Positions 10,101 to 19,881 of a stretch of DNA of 64,000 bases are shown here, one piece after another (positions within the stretch are counted from its first letter, which is position 1; each line of letters begins with the position of its first letter). A program made the position numbers and the translations under genes. The DNA is taken from assembly GCA_001600355.1 (NCBI GenBank), contig BCJU01000003.1, positions 810,519 to 874,518 on the forward strand, written 5' to 3'. Below the pieces are notes generated by a model that saw nothing but the letters and a program-made list of their open reading frames with translations, did no database searches and had not been told where the DNA came from. Origin of the DNA: Meira nashicola. Lineage: Eukaryota; Basidiomycota; Exobasidiomycetes; Exobasidiales; Brachybasidiaceae.

Positions 10101-11837
10101 TTGAGCTTTTGCAGAAGCCCAAAGTGCAAGTCTACGATTAGCAGCTGCAGAAGCATCATCACGAAAGCGTGAATGAGATTCACTCGCTGGTCTTGGTCGA
10201 ATCTTTGTCACTTTTCCATGATGATAATTAATTTCTCTCTCATTTTGTTCCGCCAAACCTCTTCCTGTTCCTACAGCTGAATTTCGACTGGTATGCCTTT
10301 CCTCAATTTGTGATTGATTGACTTGGTCCTTTCCTTCAGATGCTGTTCGACGATGAGCTGTTTTTCGTAGTGTTTGTTGGACTGAACTCTCTGGTTCTGC
10401 ATTCGTTACTTCTGTAGTAATATTTGTCTGCTCTTCTGGAACATTTCTACGTGCACGAGCTGCCATAACTGCCCGACCTAAACTGAGATTTGGTAATGGT
10501 TGTGGAGCAGAAGAATCCCTTTCTGACCTTGATCGTCTCTGTCTTTCACGTTCTAAACGTTCTTCGAATGTATAACCTGCAGCAACATCTTCTTCCCATA
10601 ACCTTCTCTCTTCACTGATGCTTTCATTAAGCTGATTATCACTCTCTTCATCTGCTGAGATACTTCTCTCTTCTACCGATCGAGTAGCACGTCCTCCTGC
10701 TTGAGACGGTCCAGCATCTTCATCTTCACTACGAAATGCCGGAGGAGGGCTGTCAGGCGGTTTGTTCGTTATGTACTCCTCTTGCCTTCTTCGCATTTCT
10801 TCTGTCCATTCTTCGCCATCTGCTGGTGGTTGAGGAGGAGAGATGGGCCTTGTAGCATGAGAAGGGAAAGGAGGAGGACCTTCTTCAGGCTCTGAATCGG
10901 AAGCACCTGGTAATCCCATTGTAGATAGATCAGCATAAATATCGCGCCTTCTTTGTGTAGCTCTCCTCAATGCTTCTGCTCGAACTGCCGAACGAGCTGC
11001 TCCACCAGATGCCGTCCTTGGATTACGTCTAGGTGAAGATACATTTTGCGTATGAACAGTGTGTTCCTCGCCAGATGTTGCACCTTGAGCTTGTCGCTGC
11101 GGTCTTTGCTTTCTTCTGACCCTTCTTGTCTCTTGAGATGTTGCAGGTCTCACTACACCATTGCTACCTGCCGAAGTAGATGCAACAGCTACAGTAGCAG
11201 AAGGTCTCCTTTCTGGACTTGCATCGCTTCTGTTAGCATTTTGTGCGCTATGAGGGCGAGGTGGACGAGTTGGAGATCGTGATCTTAAAGTTTCATTCGT
11301 ATTTGTATTTGTGATCGTTTGTAAATTTGAAGATGATCGAGATGCTGTTAAAACTGGCCGTCTTCTTGCTGTTCCGAGAACTTCCGTTGTATAGACTGTA
11401 TTGGAAATTTGAGTAGGAGTAACTGATCTTTGACCTGTACTTTCCGTTACACCACCACTCAATGCCAAAATTGCCGCTTCAGCTCTTTCTGCTTTTCTTT
11501 TACGAGCTTTTTGTCGTTTTTCCTTCTCTTCTTGCTTTCTTCTTAGCATATTATCAGGAGCAGTGAGTGTCATTCTTCCAAAATGTGCTTCTAATGAAGT
11601 AAGAAATGGAGCTTCTGTTGCATCAACAGGACCTGCTGAAGGATTTTGAATAATAGCAGCTGTAGAAGCATCTGCTGGACGTAAAATACTATTCACCGAA
11701 GAAGAAGAACTTGCAAATGCTGCATTACCAGAATAAGGACCTCTTTGTTGATTACCTGCACTAGTAGGTCTAGACCTTGAAGATGATCCAGGCGGTCTAA
11801 GTAGACCGCCATCTTCAGGACCTTCACGTTTAGGCAT
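7107..11837 (-). CDS. Large disordered protein with C-terminal RING-H2 finger (probable E3 ubiquitin ligase)
   Basis: Single exon of 1576 residues. Only the last ~45 residues form a recognisable domain: CAVC, then FPCLHVLHEQC, then CPTC, which is the C3H2C3 (RING-H2) ligand order. RING-H2 proteins recruit E2 enzymes to ubiquitinate substrates. The remaining ~1500 residues are Ser/Arg/Glu-rich and look intrinsically disordered. A Lys/Arg/Glu coiled segment lies near residues 98-127, acidic Ser clusters in the middle, and a proline run near residue 1205. No membrane segment or substrate-binding domain was recognised. The gene converges on Rpn3 with a 146-bp gap. The E3 role rests on the RING alone; substrate and location are unknown. 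Confidence 0.85.
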   Translation of the reverse strand: MPKREGPEDGGLLRPPGSSSRSRPTSAGNQQRGPYSGNAAFASSSSSVNSILRPADASTAAIIQNPSAGPVDATEAPFLTSLEAHFGRMTLTAPDNMLRRKQEEKEKRQKARKRKAERAEAAILALSGGVTESTGQRSVTPTQISNTVYTTEVLGTARRRPVLTASRSSSNLQTITNTNTNETLRSRSPTRPPRPHSAQNANRSDASPERRPSATVAVASTSAGSNGVVRPATSQETRRVRRKQRPQRQAQGATSGEEHTVHTQNVSSPRRNPRTASGGAARSAVRAEALRRATQRRRDIYADLSTMGLPGASDSEPEEGPPPFPSHATRPISPPQPPADGEEWTEEMRRRQEEYITNKPPDSPPPAFRSEDEDAGPSQAGGRATRSVEERSISADEESDNQLNESISEERRLWEEDVAAGYTFEERLERERQRRSRSERDSSAPQPLPNLSLGRAVMAARARRNVPEEQTNITTEVTNAEPESSVQQTLRKTAHRRTASEGKDQVNQSQIEERHTSRNSAVGTGRGLAEQNEREINYHHGKVTKIRPRPASESHSRFRDDASAAANRRLALWASAKAQASGLPAQEVASSSSLLRSNSENQTRTSDLQSILSETNEQKVDNHSRPRPERKQTSSSSGGMDEGPQSSDSEAEWAKEEKQFKRMQQKVSQNAQAIVDSSDEEDAGSDVESSMPGALHGERNKRTPVELPELGKVGSSVPRAPPPLVLGRSRGGAAFDSSSESSSESDLNRLEDEDSNSDSPPEMEDGQSVPEREETITNSTIDKGKQPVRPLPNLPSSESVVHYSTSEGDINSIRAGMFEEDSASSRDFTDDEENEDFQNASSTLHANSVNRPAVQNRLKDLFSARLSPTEAGEPSTSQNASRASLERLFDVTIDGRAVPTNEDGRRPSMSERLPSSDIRKSSAETNSRSRWVNGQVNDNTRKPSWSNASTSRMELMNEQQARREALSSLSQIQRNQDSLPVGVDRDSLAALERLLARTTPSNVRTTTSNGSEPLIAEPSKLMRSGAIGNRQMASSSFSNPRSINAPRPLGRLPTITDATRHFPPSQARRMEEEEREKESSRFQNRSRRPPSMLGTPSWMAYIPQQERSRLPNPMQPDVRLHDAEEGNNQQDQLPPRNPSPTRSSRIQAMVERFEQNAGPDRDSTGRRPSSPTKFQPDLQRQSSQSSISRMNTEQPQAREEQLRRRPPPPPPPLFGSRRNGSISRVASNEEQQPSVQPLHNPSQASMARALHNIAIERQRQFSGSSSSASSSTFNSPVLPNRPAFASINSASVQHAIGQPSQQIPSRFSGGFPDRQRSRPLPIPPTILPNERRETPSPPATMDALPRRISEQLNRQIHVASPEPSLDRTETPELPIQDVEEEEDVQHESPVNTVEETENITSNNVTEQIPQNGPRRVASLGITDLDIFASRLADERLRSTSGGNSGGGDGEEENDQDNDGNESQRRDTYDDLHLLAEFLGPAKAPGLTQDEMESLPVGKVEVLRRRIVGKRQDGKDKVKLALAVAGVKVERCAVCLVQFKEGNLACVFPCLHVLHEQCAAKLLRNTKQCPTCRSDVV

Positions 11838-12336
11838 TATGCATTGCTGATAAAGATTCTATCAACAAAATAAAAGTACTGAATCAATATGTCTCCCTAA
11901 CATACTTTTGTGTCGTTGGCCCTCTGTTCTATTAGTCGTCGTAATCTTGATAAGAGTGTTGATCGTTAGTTAAAGGAGATTTTATGAATCATCGAAAGCA
12001 GTGCTTTAGGCGGTGTCTTGAATGTTAAAATACACAAATATGCATGGGAAGTACCTTCAACCCGTAACAGCACAGGAGCTTGCCTATGCATTTTTTACGC
12101 TAACTACATCGCCACTGCAGGGGTGCCTTTCATTTTTGCGTGCATTTTCTCCACGTTGATTGTTTTCTATCGCGTGCCAATTCTTGGCTGCGTAAGTACC
12201 AAAATCTGTATCCGCTCAACCTCCACGCAAGCTGGTACACAAAAAGAAAAGGTGCATTTAAGAAGAAAGCTGTCATAGTATAAATACCTTTTCTCATACA
12301 CCACGATCAACAAACATATATGTACATCTTCTCACG
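11838..12336. promoter_or_regulatory. Divergent promoter region, RING protein / FIT protein
   Basis: No gene seen. A TATAAATA box at 12279-12286 lies about 50 bp upstream of the plus-strand FIT start codon and is the likely core promoter of that gene. Confidence 0.5.
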
Positions 12337-13515
12337 ATGAGACCTGGTGCAAGGGCTTCTGGCCTTCCTTTAAGTTTGGAAAGGTATAATCTGGTTTATA
12401 TGGGATTCTTCTCTGCCATCGTTTTGACAGGAACGATTTATTCTCTCATTCATGGAACGCATACATACAACGTTTTTCTATCTAACCTTGGTTCGATAGC
12501 AACGAATACAGCTGAATCTTTAACTGCAGATGAAGATCCATCAGAAATTTCAGACGCACAAGAAAGTGTTAGTAAAATTATTGCAAATATACCAACAACA
12601 TTTTTGGCAGATAGAAGAAATTTATTAAATAGATTTTTTACTAAATTTGCATGGTTTTGGACAACACTGGCATTTGTTGCACAAGCTGTAACATTAAGAA
12701 GCAAAACTCCAAGACCTGATATTGTTAGAACGGAAAGCGGAAGTGAAGATCATAGTGCAGTAAAGGAAAAGAAAGAAAAACGTGTAGAACGACAACAGAA
12801 AAGAGGCGCTTCTTCAAGTACAAATAATGATGTAGATTTGCAGGCAACAGTGATGGGTGCTTTATCTATCTCACTTTTGCGATATGTGATTGCTACAATA
12901 CTCTGGGTATTTTTCGCTCGATGGTTCTTGGGTCCCCCGGTAATGGAACGCATTCGTCATTACACCGGGGCTGTATGTGTGCCTGTTCACCACAACGCTC
13001 CGAAAACAAGCTCTTCAGCAATCAATTCACTCTTGCCAAGCACGATCGAAACAGAATACTGTTATACCGGCGCATCACTTTCAGAAAAGAGTCATCCACA
13101 ACTTTTCACTTCTTTTGGAACGTCTAATGTCTCGCCAGGAATTTTGAGACCACGTTGGAAAGGAGGACATGATATATCAGGTCATACGTATATTTTAATC
13201 ATTTCTTCACTTTACCTTTTAGAAGAAATTACACCTTTCTTGCCATACTTATTACCTACTTCTTTTCATCAATCAATCGCTTACATCCTTCCTCGTCCTC
13301 TTTGGGCACCAATCAACCCTTTTTCGGCTACGGCACAACAATCTAAAGCTCTTGCAAATCGAAATTTGATCGCAATTTTGGCCATCCTCGCTTTGCTGAC
13401 ATTATGGACTGGCAGTCTCACAGTCACTTCGATCTACTTCCATACACCACAAGAAAAAGTGAGCGGACTAATTGTTGCTTTAACAGCATCACTTTTGATA
13501 CCCAAAGGTGGCTAG
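12337..13515 (+). CDS. SCS3: FIT2/Scs3-family ER lipid phosphatase (fat storage-inducing transmembrane protein)
   Basis: Single exon, 392 residues, with about six hydrophobic segments. The family signature DISGHT (His283) sits in a membrane segment followed by an acidic LLEE. The second conserved histidine is in YFHTPQEK (His369). These two histidines mark FIT family proteins, ER enzymes that act on acyl-CoA and are needed for normal lipid droplet budding and phospholipid balance. The earlier ARWFLGPP...RIRHYTGAVC stretch also resembles the family. A basic insert lies near residues 130-170 between membrane segments. ATG 12337 follows a TATA box by ~50 bp. The FIT assignment is strong; the choice of yeast symbol (SCS3 rather than YFT2) is a best guess. 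Confidence 0.85.
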   Translation: MRPGARASGLPLSLERYNLVYMGFFSAIVLTGTIYSLIHGTHTYNVFLSNLGSIATNTAESLTADEDPSEISDAQESVSKIIANIPTTFLADRRNLLNRFFTKFAWFWTTLAFVAQAVTLRSKTPRPDIVRTESGSEDHSAVKEKKEKRVERQQKRGASSSTNNDVDLQATVMGALSISLLRYVIATILWVFFARWFLGPPVMERIRHYTGAVCVPVHHNAPKTSSSAINSLLPSTIETEYCYTGASLSEKSHPQLFTSFGTSNVSPGILRPRWKGGHDISGHTYILIISSLYLLEEITPFLPYLLPTSFHQSIAYILPRPLWAPINPFSATAQQSKALANRNLIAILAILALLTLWTGSLTVTSIYFHTPQEKVSGLIVALTASLLIPKGG

Positions 13516-13629
13516 AAACAAGTACCATCAATCAATCTGAAATAATAATAAAAAATGTGAATTAATTTGCCTGTTGTACAATGCAATAATGATCAGTGAT
13601 AAAGTACAAAGAATGTTTTTTGAGAGTGT

Positions 13630-15777
13630 CTATTTTGCTTCAAATAGTTTCATAAAATTTTCTTGTGGAATCTGTACACGACCTACGCTCATAGCTCGTA
13701 ACCTCTTCTTTCCCTCCTTTTGTTTATTTAAGTGTTTCAATTTCCGTTCATAATGTCCTCCGTATAATCCAGCAGTCACATCTTTACGATAAGCACTCTT
13801 CTTTTCACTCGAAACCACTCGACCGCCTACCATTGCTTGAATATTAACTTCATATTGTTGTCGAGGTACGATCTCTTTTAACTTTTGCGTCCATACTTTT
13901 GCAACATCTACCGCTTTACTACGATGAACAATTTGTGAAAGAGCATCTAGAGGTGTTCCCGTCAACAAAAATGAAATTCTAACAAGATCACTTGCTTGCC
14001 AACCATCGTCTTCATAATCAAACGTAGCAAATCCAGCCGTTTTTGATTTTAATTCACCAAAGAAATCCGTAACGATTTCCGATAACGGCAAACGATATTT
14101 CATAATCACAAGTCTTTCTCCTCCTGTATTTTCACCAATTACACTTTCACCTTCTTCATTCGTTCCAAATCCATCTTGAAAGATCATATCGATTTCTTCT
14201 CCACGTCTATCAAAGCATAATTGAGACATTGCACCTAAATATTCTTCCGGACATGTAAGTGTACCGATCACCATTGGCTCTTGAATTTGAAGTCCATTCT
14301 TTGTTGACCTTTTTGAACGCATCACTTCATCATCAGGAAATTCAAGTGGATTGGTAATCACTTTTGCTTCATTTTCATCTTCTTCCGGTCGTACGATACG
14401 ATATGCGACAGTAGGATTAGTGATCAGAACTTCCATACCATACTCATCAGCCAAGCGAGCTCGGAAAATTTCCATATGTAGTGCACCCAATAGTCCCAAT
14501 TTTACACCTTGACCTAAGGCTAAACTACTTTCCCTTTGCCAAGTAACACTTCTGTCATTCAGTGCGAGCTTTTGAATTGCCATCTCTAATTTAGGAAAAT
14601 CGGAAGAGGAAACTGGAAAAGCTGAACAATAGATCATCGGCACTGAAGGTTTAAATCCCGGTAGAGGATCTACTTTTACTTTATCATGATGAAGTGTGTC
14701 GCCAATTGATGCTTCTGGAACACTTTTCATATTACAAATTACCCAACCAACTTGACCTTTTCGTAAAATTCCTGTGGCTATAGCAGTTGGACTATTTACA
14801 CCAATATCGAGAACTTCATATCGTTTTCGTGAATGTGCAGATGCAATCTTATCACCCTTTTTTATCGTTCCATCTTTGACACTTATTAAAGCAACTACTC
14901 CTTTGTAAGAATCATACCAACTATCAAAAACGAGTGAACGCATCTTTTCATTTTGACCATCCCCAACATCTTGAGTAGATTCACTTCCAACTACGACGAG
15001 CCTTTTCAAAACATCTTCTACACCTTTTCCAGTCTTTGCACTAACCATGATCGCTTCTTCACTTTCGCCAGGTAGCACGTTCAATCCCAAACGTTCATGA
15101 AGTTGATCCAAGACTGTATCAGGTGATGCTCCGGGAAGATCAATCTTATTGATGACGGGTATTATACGTAATCCACGTGCCATTGCTACTCGAAAGACTG
15201 ATAAAGTTTGTGATTGAATGCCTTGTGTTGCATCTACAACCAAAAGTGCAATTTGACAAGCTGATAAACTTCTACTTACTTCATAGGCGAAATCAACGTG
15301 ACCAGGCGTATCGATTAGATTGAGTAACCACTTCTGTTTCGTGATTTTATCATCATAAATCATACTGACAGCTTGACTTTTCACTGTGATTCCACGTTCT
15401 CTTTCTACTTTTAAACTATCAAGAACTTGTTTATTAATCACTTGTCCATCTGCACCTATAGGAATCGAACCCGTCATTTCTAACAATCGATCTGCTAAAG
15501 TTGATTTACCATGATCGATATGAGCAATAATGCTGAACGAGATCGGTTGTAATTGACCATATAGAGAAGGAGGGTGTTGTTGTATTGGAGAAAGAGCACT
15601 ATACAACCTTTGACATTGATAAATCGGACCTTTGCTAAGATGTGATGCAAAACAGTCATTCACAAAGAAGTTCCTTGATTTTGGGACAGCAATTGTGGCT
15701 AAAGACGATACGGGAGCTGATACAGCCAAATTCCTTGAAAAGGCCGAGTTAATCGGCCTGATTAGCCTTACCGCCAT
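13630..15777 (-). CDS. GUF1: Mitochondrial translation factor Guf1 (EF4/LepA family GTPase)
   Basis: Single exon, 715 residues. The first ~75 residues are rich in Arg/Ser/Ala and look like a mitochondrial presequence. GTPase motifs follow in order: AHIDHGKS (85-92), ERERGIT (125-131), DTPGH (156-160) and NKID (210-213). The elongation-factor domains II, III and V follow, and a LepA-type basic C-terminus contains VGRVQIPQENFMKLF. Guf1 binds mitochondrial ribosomes and promotes back-translocation, which supports translation fidelity under stress. All motifs are intact and length is normal for the family. It is divergent from the FYVE gene and convergent with the FIT gene. Confidence 0.95.
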   Translation of the reverse strand: MAVRLIRPINSAFSRNLAVSAPVSSLATIAVPKSRNFFVNDCFASHLSKGPIYQCQRLYSALSPIQQHPPSLYGQLQPISFSIIAHIDHGKSTLADRLLEMTGSIPIGADGQVINKQVLDSLKVERERGITVKSQAVSMIYDDKITKQKWLLNLIDTPGHVDFAYEVSRSLSACQIALLVVDATQGIQSQTLSVFRVAMARGLRIIPVINKIDLPGASPDTVLDQLHERLGLNVLPGESEEAIMVSAKTGKGVEDVLKRLVVVGSESTQDVGDGQNEKMRSLVFDSWYDSYKGVVALISVKDGTIKKGDKIASAHSRKRYEVLDIGVNSPTAIATGILRKGQVGWVICNMKSVPEASIGDTLHHDKVKVDPLPGFKPSVPMIYCSAFPVSSSDFPKLEMAIQKLALNDRSVTWQRESSLALGQGVKLGLLGALHMEIFRARLADEYGMEVLITNPTVAYRIVRPEEDENEAKVITNPLEFPDDEVMRSKRSTKNGLQIQEPMVIGTLTCPEEYLGAMSQLCFDRRGEEIDMIFQDGFGTNEEGESVIGENTGGERLVIMKYRLPLSEIVTDFFGELKSKTAGFATFDYEDDGWQASDLVRISFLLTGTPLDALSQIVHRSKAVDVAKVWTQKLKEIVPRQQYEVNIQAMVGGRVVSSEKKSAYRKDVTAGLYGGHYERKLKHLNKQKEGKKRLRAMSVGRVQIPQENFMKLFEAK

Positions 15778-16160
15778 GACATAGTGTTGCTTGAAAGGTG
15801 ATGATGATGTATGACAGAAGATTCCAATAATTTTATCTTCAACTTTCTTCCTGCCCGAATTTTACCCTAAGCACGCGTAAGTCTAATCAAAGAAAGAAGC
15901 ATTTACTGTGCATGCGTCAAGCCTGTATTTTGCATTGTTCCAAAGGCAGGAGGAATACTGTCTGCGTTAAAACAATTATGCATCTAGCCTCCATATAAAA
16001 ACCCTGTTCCTCAAAGCGGGATCCAATCAGCCACATCTTACAATCTTGCCATCCTAAGCATTTACTTCGAAAGTGATCCCAAAATCAATTAGTGAGGTAC
16101 ATGACTTAACGACGATCTGATGATGACAAAATAATAATCAAAACAAAAGGAAGGACAAAG
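15778..16160. promoter_or_regulatory. Divergent promoter region, GUF1 / FYVE gene
   Basis: No coding support. A TATAAAA element at 15994-16000 is oriented toward the plus-strand FYVE gene, leaving room for a leader of over 100 nt. Confidence 0.4.
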
Positions 16161-18428
16161 ATGTCATCCTCAAATTCGCAATTGTCCTATACACCTTATC
16201 AGAGCCATCGTAGAGCGGCATCAGCGGTCTCTGTTGGTGGATCGAAAGATATACCACAAGCATCTGCTGCTAATCAAACTGAATTTCAAAGAACCACACC
16301 AGCTGAATCATCTTTATCGAATCATAAACCGACAGCACAGCGTTCGCAACTATCCAATACTGTAAGACCAATAATTTCACCAGTGGGCTCCAATACATCA
16401 AACAATCCAGTCTCAGCACCACCTCCTTTACGAAGCCTTTCATCGTTGAAAGCAAAGCCAGTTGATGGAAAAGTGAATGCTACCCACTCAACACTTTCAA
16501 AAGAACATGACATTAAAGGCAAATCTAACGAGAACAAAGAAGCAAGTTCATCAAAGGCTTTACCAATTCAATCTCCCTCTCGAAGGACAGTGTCATCCTC
16601 TTTAGCTGTTCCTTCAACATCTTCTTCCGGCACCGCAAAGCCACTGAATGCTGCTGCTCAATCGGATAGCAATCGTCAAAATGGACATTCAAAACGAAAC
16701 TCAATGACAGCATCACCTATTCCATCGCAATCTCATAATAGATCAATTTCTAATGGATCAATACCTGTCACTTTACCTCATCATATGTCAACAGCACAAA
16801 GACTTCGAACTGTTTCACCTTTGGATTTTTCAACACCATCCTCTTCCTCACCAACGCAAACGCCTAATGCACCTCTTTCACCAGCTTTTGGTGCCTCAGC
16901 TGGAGGATTGCAAACTTTTTCAAATCAATTAGATTCTAATGGAAACTTCTATGAAGAGGGCGTAGGGAGAAGAACTGCTTATAGAGCTGGCTTCCAACCA
17001 AAGGGTAGCTATCGGATACGAACGGATGAATTCGTTGCAGCAAGGAATAGGAGAAAGCAAGGAGGAAGAGGTGAATCAAATCGATCTGGTAATGGTACAC
17101 ATGATTCAACAAATGAAGTGGGAAAGAGTCGATCAGAATTAGAATCACAACGTTTAGAGAGAAGGTTGGAGAAATTATTCGCTTTACACTATGACGATAC
17201 CCCACTCTTTACCGAAGAAGAGGCTTACAGTTTAGCACCTGGTTGGTTACCCGGAACGATAAGAAAAGCACGCTTACAAGCTGAAATGGAGAAAAGGTTG
17301 AGGGACGAAGAGATGCGAATTGTGAATTGGGAAGATGATAAGAGTAGAAAAGCTTGTTCTATATGTACAACACCATTTTCGTTCACTGTTCGAAAGCACC
17401 ATTGTCGACTTTGCGGTCGTGTGGTTTGCGCTTCTCCGCATTTGTCACTGCCTCCTGGAATTACAGGGCCACCCTCCAATACAGAAGAAGGAAAGATACC
17501 GACTGAAGATCAAGTGAAATGCAGTAGTTTGGTTGTAGCTGATGATCAAACTGGAACAAAGATTAAAGATGTTCCACGTTGGGATGAAGCTTCAAGTAAA
17601 CATTTGGACGCTAACGGAAGAACAAGAGGAATAAGGATTTGTAGAGAATGCAAAGAGACAATTTTACACAGACAATATATGTTGGATGATGGAAATTTAC
17701 CGGGTTATGTGAAATTATACGAAGCATTAATCTCGCTTCAAAAGGAAATTGAACAATCTTTACCCGAATTTCAAGAGATGATTTTAGGTTTGCAAAAACA
17801 TGATGCAGCAGCAGCATTAGGAACGTCGGATCAACAAGATGAAAGTCATGATCCTCTTCTTCAACCTGTACAGAGTGAAACATTATCAATGGCTGCCATC
17901 AAAGCCAAAAATCGAACGACTTTAGCTCTTCAAAGAGATGCAGCACAAGCAAGGAAACAACTTCTTGCTAATTTTGCAAATTATGATTTAATTGCGAAAA
18001 AGATACGAAATTTAGATGATGAAGGGAATGCAAGTTTAGCACGATTAAAAGTTGCAATTTGGACACAAGCAAATACATTTCTACAAGCGAACATGTTTCC
18101 TTTACAAAATTTACCTAAATTGCAAAATTCATCATCTGCTAATGGGAAAAGTAGTCGAAATGGTGTTTCTAAAACTTCTTCTGTTCGTGGTGGTGGTGGT
18201 GGTGGTGGACATAAACATAGTAGTTCAGAAGCAGGTTCAACATCTACAACAAAAGACGTTTCTTCTTCAATTCGAGATCAATTGACTGTTTTACAACAAC
18301 AATTAACGTTGGTACGACAATATGCTGCTAGTGCATCGAAATCACGCAAATTTCAAGATGCAAGTAGTTTAAATCAAAGTGCTCGTGAATTAGAAGTAGA
18401 GATTGAACGATTACAAAAGATGCTGTAA
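16161..18428 (+). CDS. FYVE-domain endosomal tethering protein (Pep7/Vac1, rabenosyn-5 type)
   Basis: Single exon, 755 residues. The first ~270 residues are Ser/Thr/Pro-rich and probably disordered. A FYVE zinc finger starts near residue 390 with WEDD, CSIC, the PI3P-binding RKHHCR and GRVVC. The last zinc pair, CREC, comes after an insertion of roughly 70 residues. The C-terminus has helical, coiled-coil-like segments and ends with QLTVLQQQLTLVRQYAASA and a final Glu/Leu-rich helix, which resembles the Rab-binding domain of rabenosyn. A glycine run (GGGGGGG) lies near residue 678. In yeast, Pep7/Vac1 links PI3P and Rab5-type GTPases to fusion with the late endosome. FYVE identity is sure; orthology to Pep7 is likely. 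Confidence 0.85.
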   Translation: MSSSNSQLSYTPYQSHRRAASAVSVGGSKDIPQASAANQTEFQRTTPAESSLSNHKPTAQRSQLSNTVRPIISPVGSNTSNNPVSAPPPLRSLSSLKAKPVDGKVNATHSTLSKEHDIKGKSNENKEASSSKALPIQSPSRRTVSSSLAVPSTSSSGTAKPLNAAAQSDSNRQNGHSKRNSMTASPIPSQSHNRSISNGSIPVTLPHHMSTAQRLRTVSPLDFSTPSSSSPTQTPNAPLSPAFGASAGGLQTFSNQLDSNGNFYEEGVGRRTAYRAGFQPKGSYRIRTDEFVAARNRRKQGGRGESNRSGNGTHDSTNEVGKSRSELESQRLERRLEKLFALHYDDTPLFTEEEAYSLAPGWLPGTIRKARLQAEMEKRLRDEEMRIVNWEDDKSRKACSICTTPFSFTVRKHHCRLCGRVVCASPHLSLPPGITGPPSNTEEGKIPTEDQVKCSSLVVADDQTGTKIKDVPRWDEASSKHLDANGRTRGIRICRECKETILHRQYMLDDGNLPGYVKLYEALISLQKEIEQSLPEFQEMILGLQKHDAAAALGTSDQQDESHDPLLQPVQSETLSMAAIKAKNRTTLALQRDAAQARKQLLANFANYDLIAKKIRNLDDEGNASLARLKVAIWTQANTFLQANMFPLQNLPKLQNSSSANGKSSRNGVSKTSSVRGGGGGGGHKHSSSEAGSTSTTKDVSSSIRDQLTVLQQQLTLVRQYAASASKSRKFQDASSLNQSARELEVEIERLQKML

Positions 18429-18939
18429 CGATGTTCACAATGATTATTTGCTTTTGAATTTTAATTGTATTATTGATTAAGGGGCACCCATGGCCTTTTT
18501 GGTGTGTTTAAGTGTTTATGATATACATCTATATATATAAGAAGAAGAAATACAGCCAAATCCCAATTATTGCAGCATAAGAGCATACAAAAGAAGAAGA
18601 TTGGTAAAATAAAAAGGGTGACAAAATACCGAAAAGATGCCAAAACAGTGTCAATGTGAATCACAAGTGATTACATATGACAAACCCTGAGAGAATTATT
18701 GAAGACGAAAAAGAAGGAGAGAATACAATTTTATAATCGAAGAGTGAATATTCTTAGCTTACTTGAAACTTAGAATATCGTCTATAAATTGTCGGCCAGG
18801 ACTTTGGGTTGCTTGCCTTGCCTGTCTTTTTTTATTTGCGCGCGCGGCACGCGACAGGCTTGCTTGCTTTTATTGTTTAGCTTCACAGTGGGGGGAGGGA
18901 ACCCCACGCTTAAGAAGAAACGAAACGAGAGTTAACTTT
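18429..18939. other. Convergent intergenic region
   Basis: 3' flanks of the FYVE gene and the expansin-like gene. It holds an AT run at about 18530-18540 and a short GC-rich patch with GCGCGCGC near 18838-18846. No gene or RNA was recognised. Confidence 0.4.
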
Positions 18940-19881
18940 TTAGTTCAAGAAACCCCATTTAACTTGATCGATTGGGTTGGGAGAATCACCGTTCATGGCA
19001 GCAACTTTTTTGTAAGCATCAGCCAAAACGATTGAATTACGATCGTTTCCAGGTAACCAAGAAGTGACGATTGCTTTTGTTGATTTGTTGTTTGCGGTGT
19101 TTGTAATTTCAACCCATTTACCACACATCTTTGAAAGATCATCTGATTCGGCATTTGCTGAAGGACCAATTGCAGCAACATCTGCACCTGATGGAACTTG
19201 AGTACCGTCACATCCTGCGTTACCGATTGATGCCCACCATTCTGGAACACCAGTTACGGTCTTTTGGGCATCTCCACTTGGTGCGTTGGCAGAAGCAGTT
19301 GAAGTTGCACTTGGAGTGGAAGAAGAAGTTGAAGATGGTGTTGGTGTTTGTGTTGGGGTGGATGATGAAGAGGATGTCTTTGAGTTGCTGTCATTGTTGT
19401 TGTTGTTGTTTGAGTTGTTGTTGTTGTTGTTGTTGCTGTTGTTGCTGTTGTTGTTGTTGTTTGAGTTGCTGTTACTGTTACTGTTTGATGAACTGCCGCT
19501 ACCCCAACTCCAGTTCATTTGAATTTCACCTAAGCCCATGTTACCGTTTGTCAAATAAGAGAATAAACCAGTTGATAAATCCAAAGCACCGTAGGGGCAA
19601 GTTGGGCAAGAATCAACAATTTTAGCTTGAGCACTTTTACCGTTGTAGTTAATTGTGATTGTTTGACCACAAGCACCACTAACTTGAGAAGTTGAACCGT
19701 ATTGAGCAGTGTTTAAAGCAACAACATATTCATTTGAAGAACTTGACCAACCACAGTTACCCATTCCAACATCATAGAATGTTGCACGTCCAGAAGTTGA
19801 ACGTTTTTGAACTGGACTTGCTTGTGCAGTTAAACCCAAAAGGGCAAATGTTGTTGCAACGATTGTCTTTGTGACGAACAT
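18940..19881 (-). CDS. Secreted expansin-like protein with DPBB (RlpA-like) domain and Asn/Ser linker
   Basis: 313 residues from the ATG at 19881. An upstream in-frame ATG at 19977 is less likely because the TATA box (19985-19992) is almost adjacent to it. A signal peptide (FVTKTIVATTFALLGLTAQA) and a KR site precede a double-psi beta-barrel domain: GRATFYDVGMGNCGW, VSGACGQTI, KIVDSCPTCPYGALDLS. A long Asn/Ser low-complexity linker and a Ser/Thr/Pro stretch follow. The final ~90 residues (from VPEWWASIG) have two cysteines and IVTSWLPGNDRNSIVLADAYKK, which resembles a second barrel half. Such proteins are secreted and thought to loosen or bind wall polysaccharides. The classic expansin HFD catalytic motif and pollen-allergen-type CBM were not recognised, so enzymatic action is not claimed. 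Confidence 0.85.
   Translation of the reverse strand: MFVTKTIVATTFALLGLTAQASPVQKRSTSGRATFYDVGMGNCGWSSSSNEYVVALNTAQYGSTSQVSGACGQTITINYNGKSAQAKIVDSCPTCPYGALDLSTGLFSYLTNGNMGLGEIQMNWSWGSGSSSNSNSNSNSNNNNNSNNSNNNNNNNSNNNNNNDSNSKTSSSSSTPTQTPTPSSTSSSTPSATSTASANAPSGDAQKTVTGVPEWWASIGNAGCDGTQVPSGADVAAIGPSANAESDDLSKMCGKWVEITNTANNKSTKAIVTSWLPGNDRNSIVLADAYKKVAAMNGDSPNPIDQVKWGFLN
19391..19490 (-). repeat. Asn-codon low-complexity tract inside the expansin-like gene
   Basis: Near-perfect trinucleotide repeat of AAC codons (TTG/GTT on the plus strand), interrupted by serine codons. It encodes an Asn/Ser linker between the two domains of the secreted protein. Trinucleotide tracts like this commonly vary in length between strains. 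Confidence 0.85.

Noticed and set aside
19131..19625. Plus-strand frame with runs of cysteine and leucine
   Set aside because: It is the antisense shadow of the Asn/Ser repeat in the expansin-like gene.
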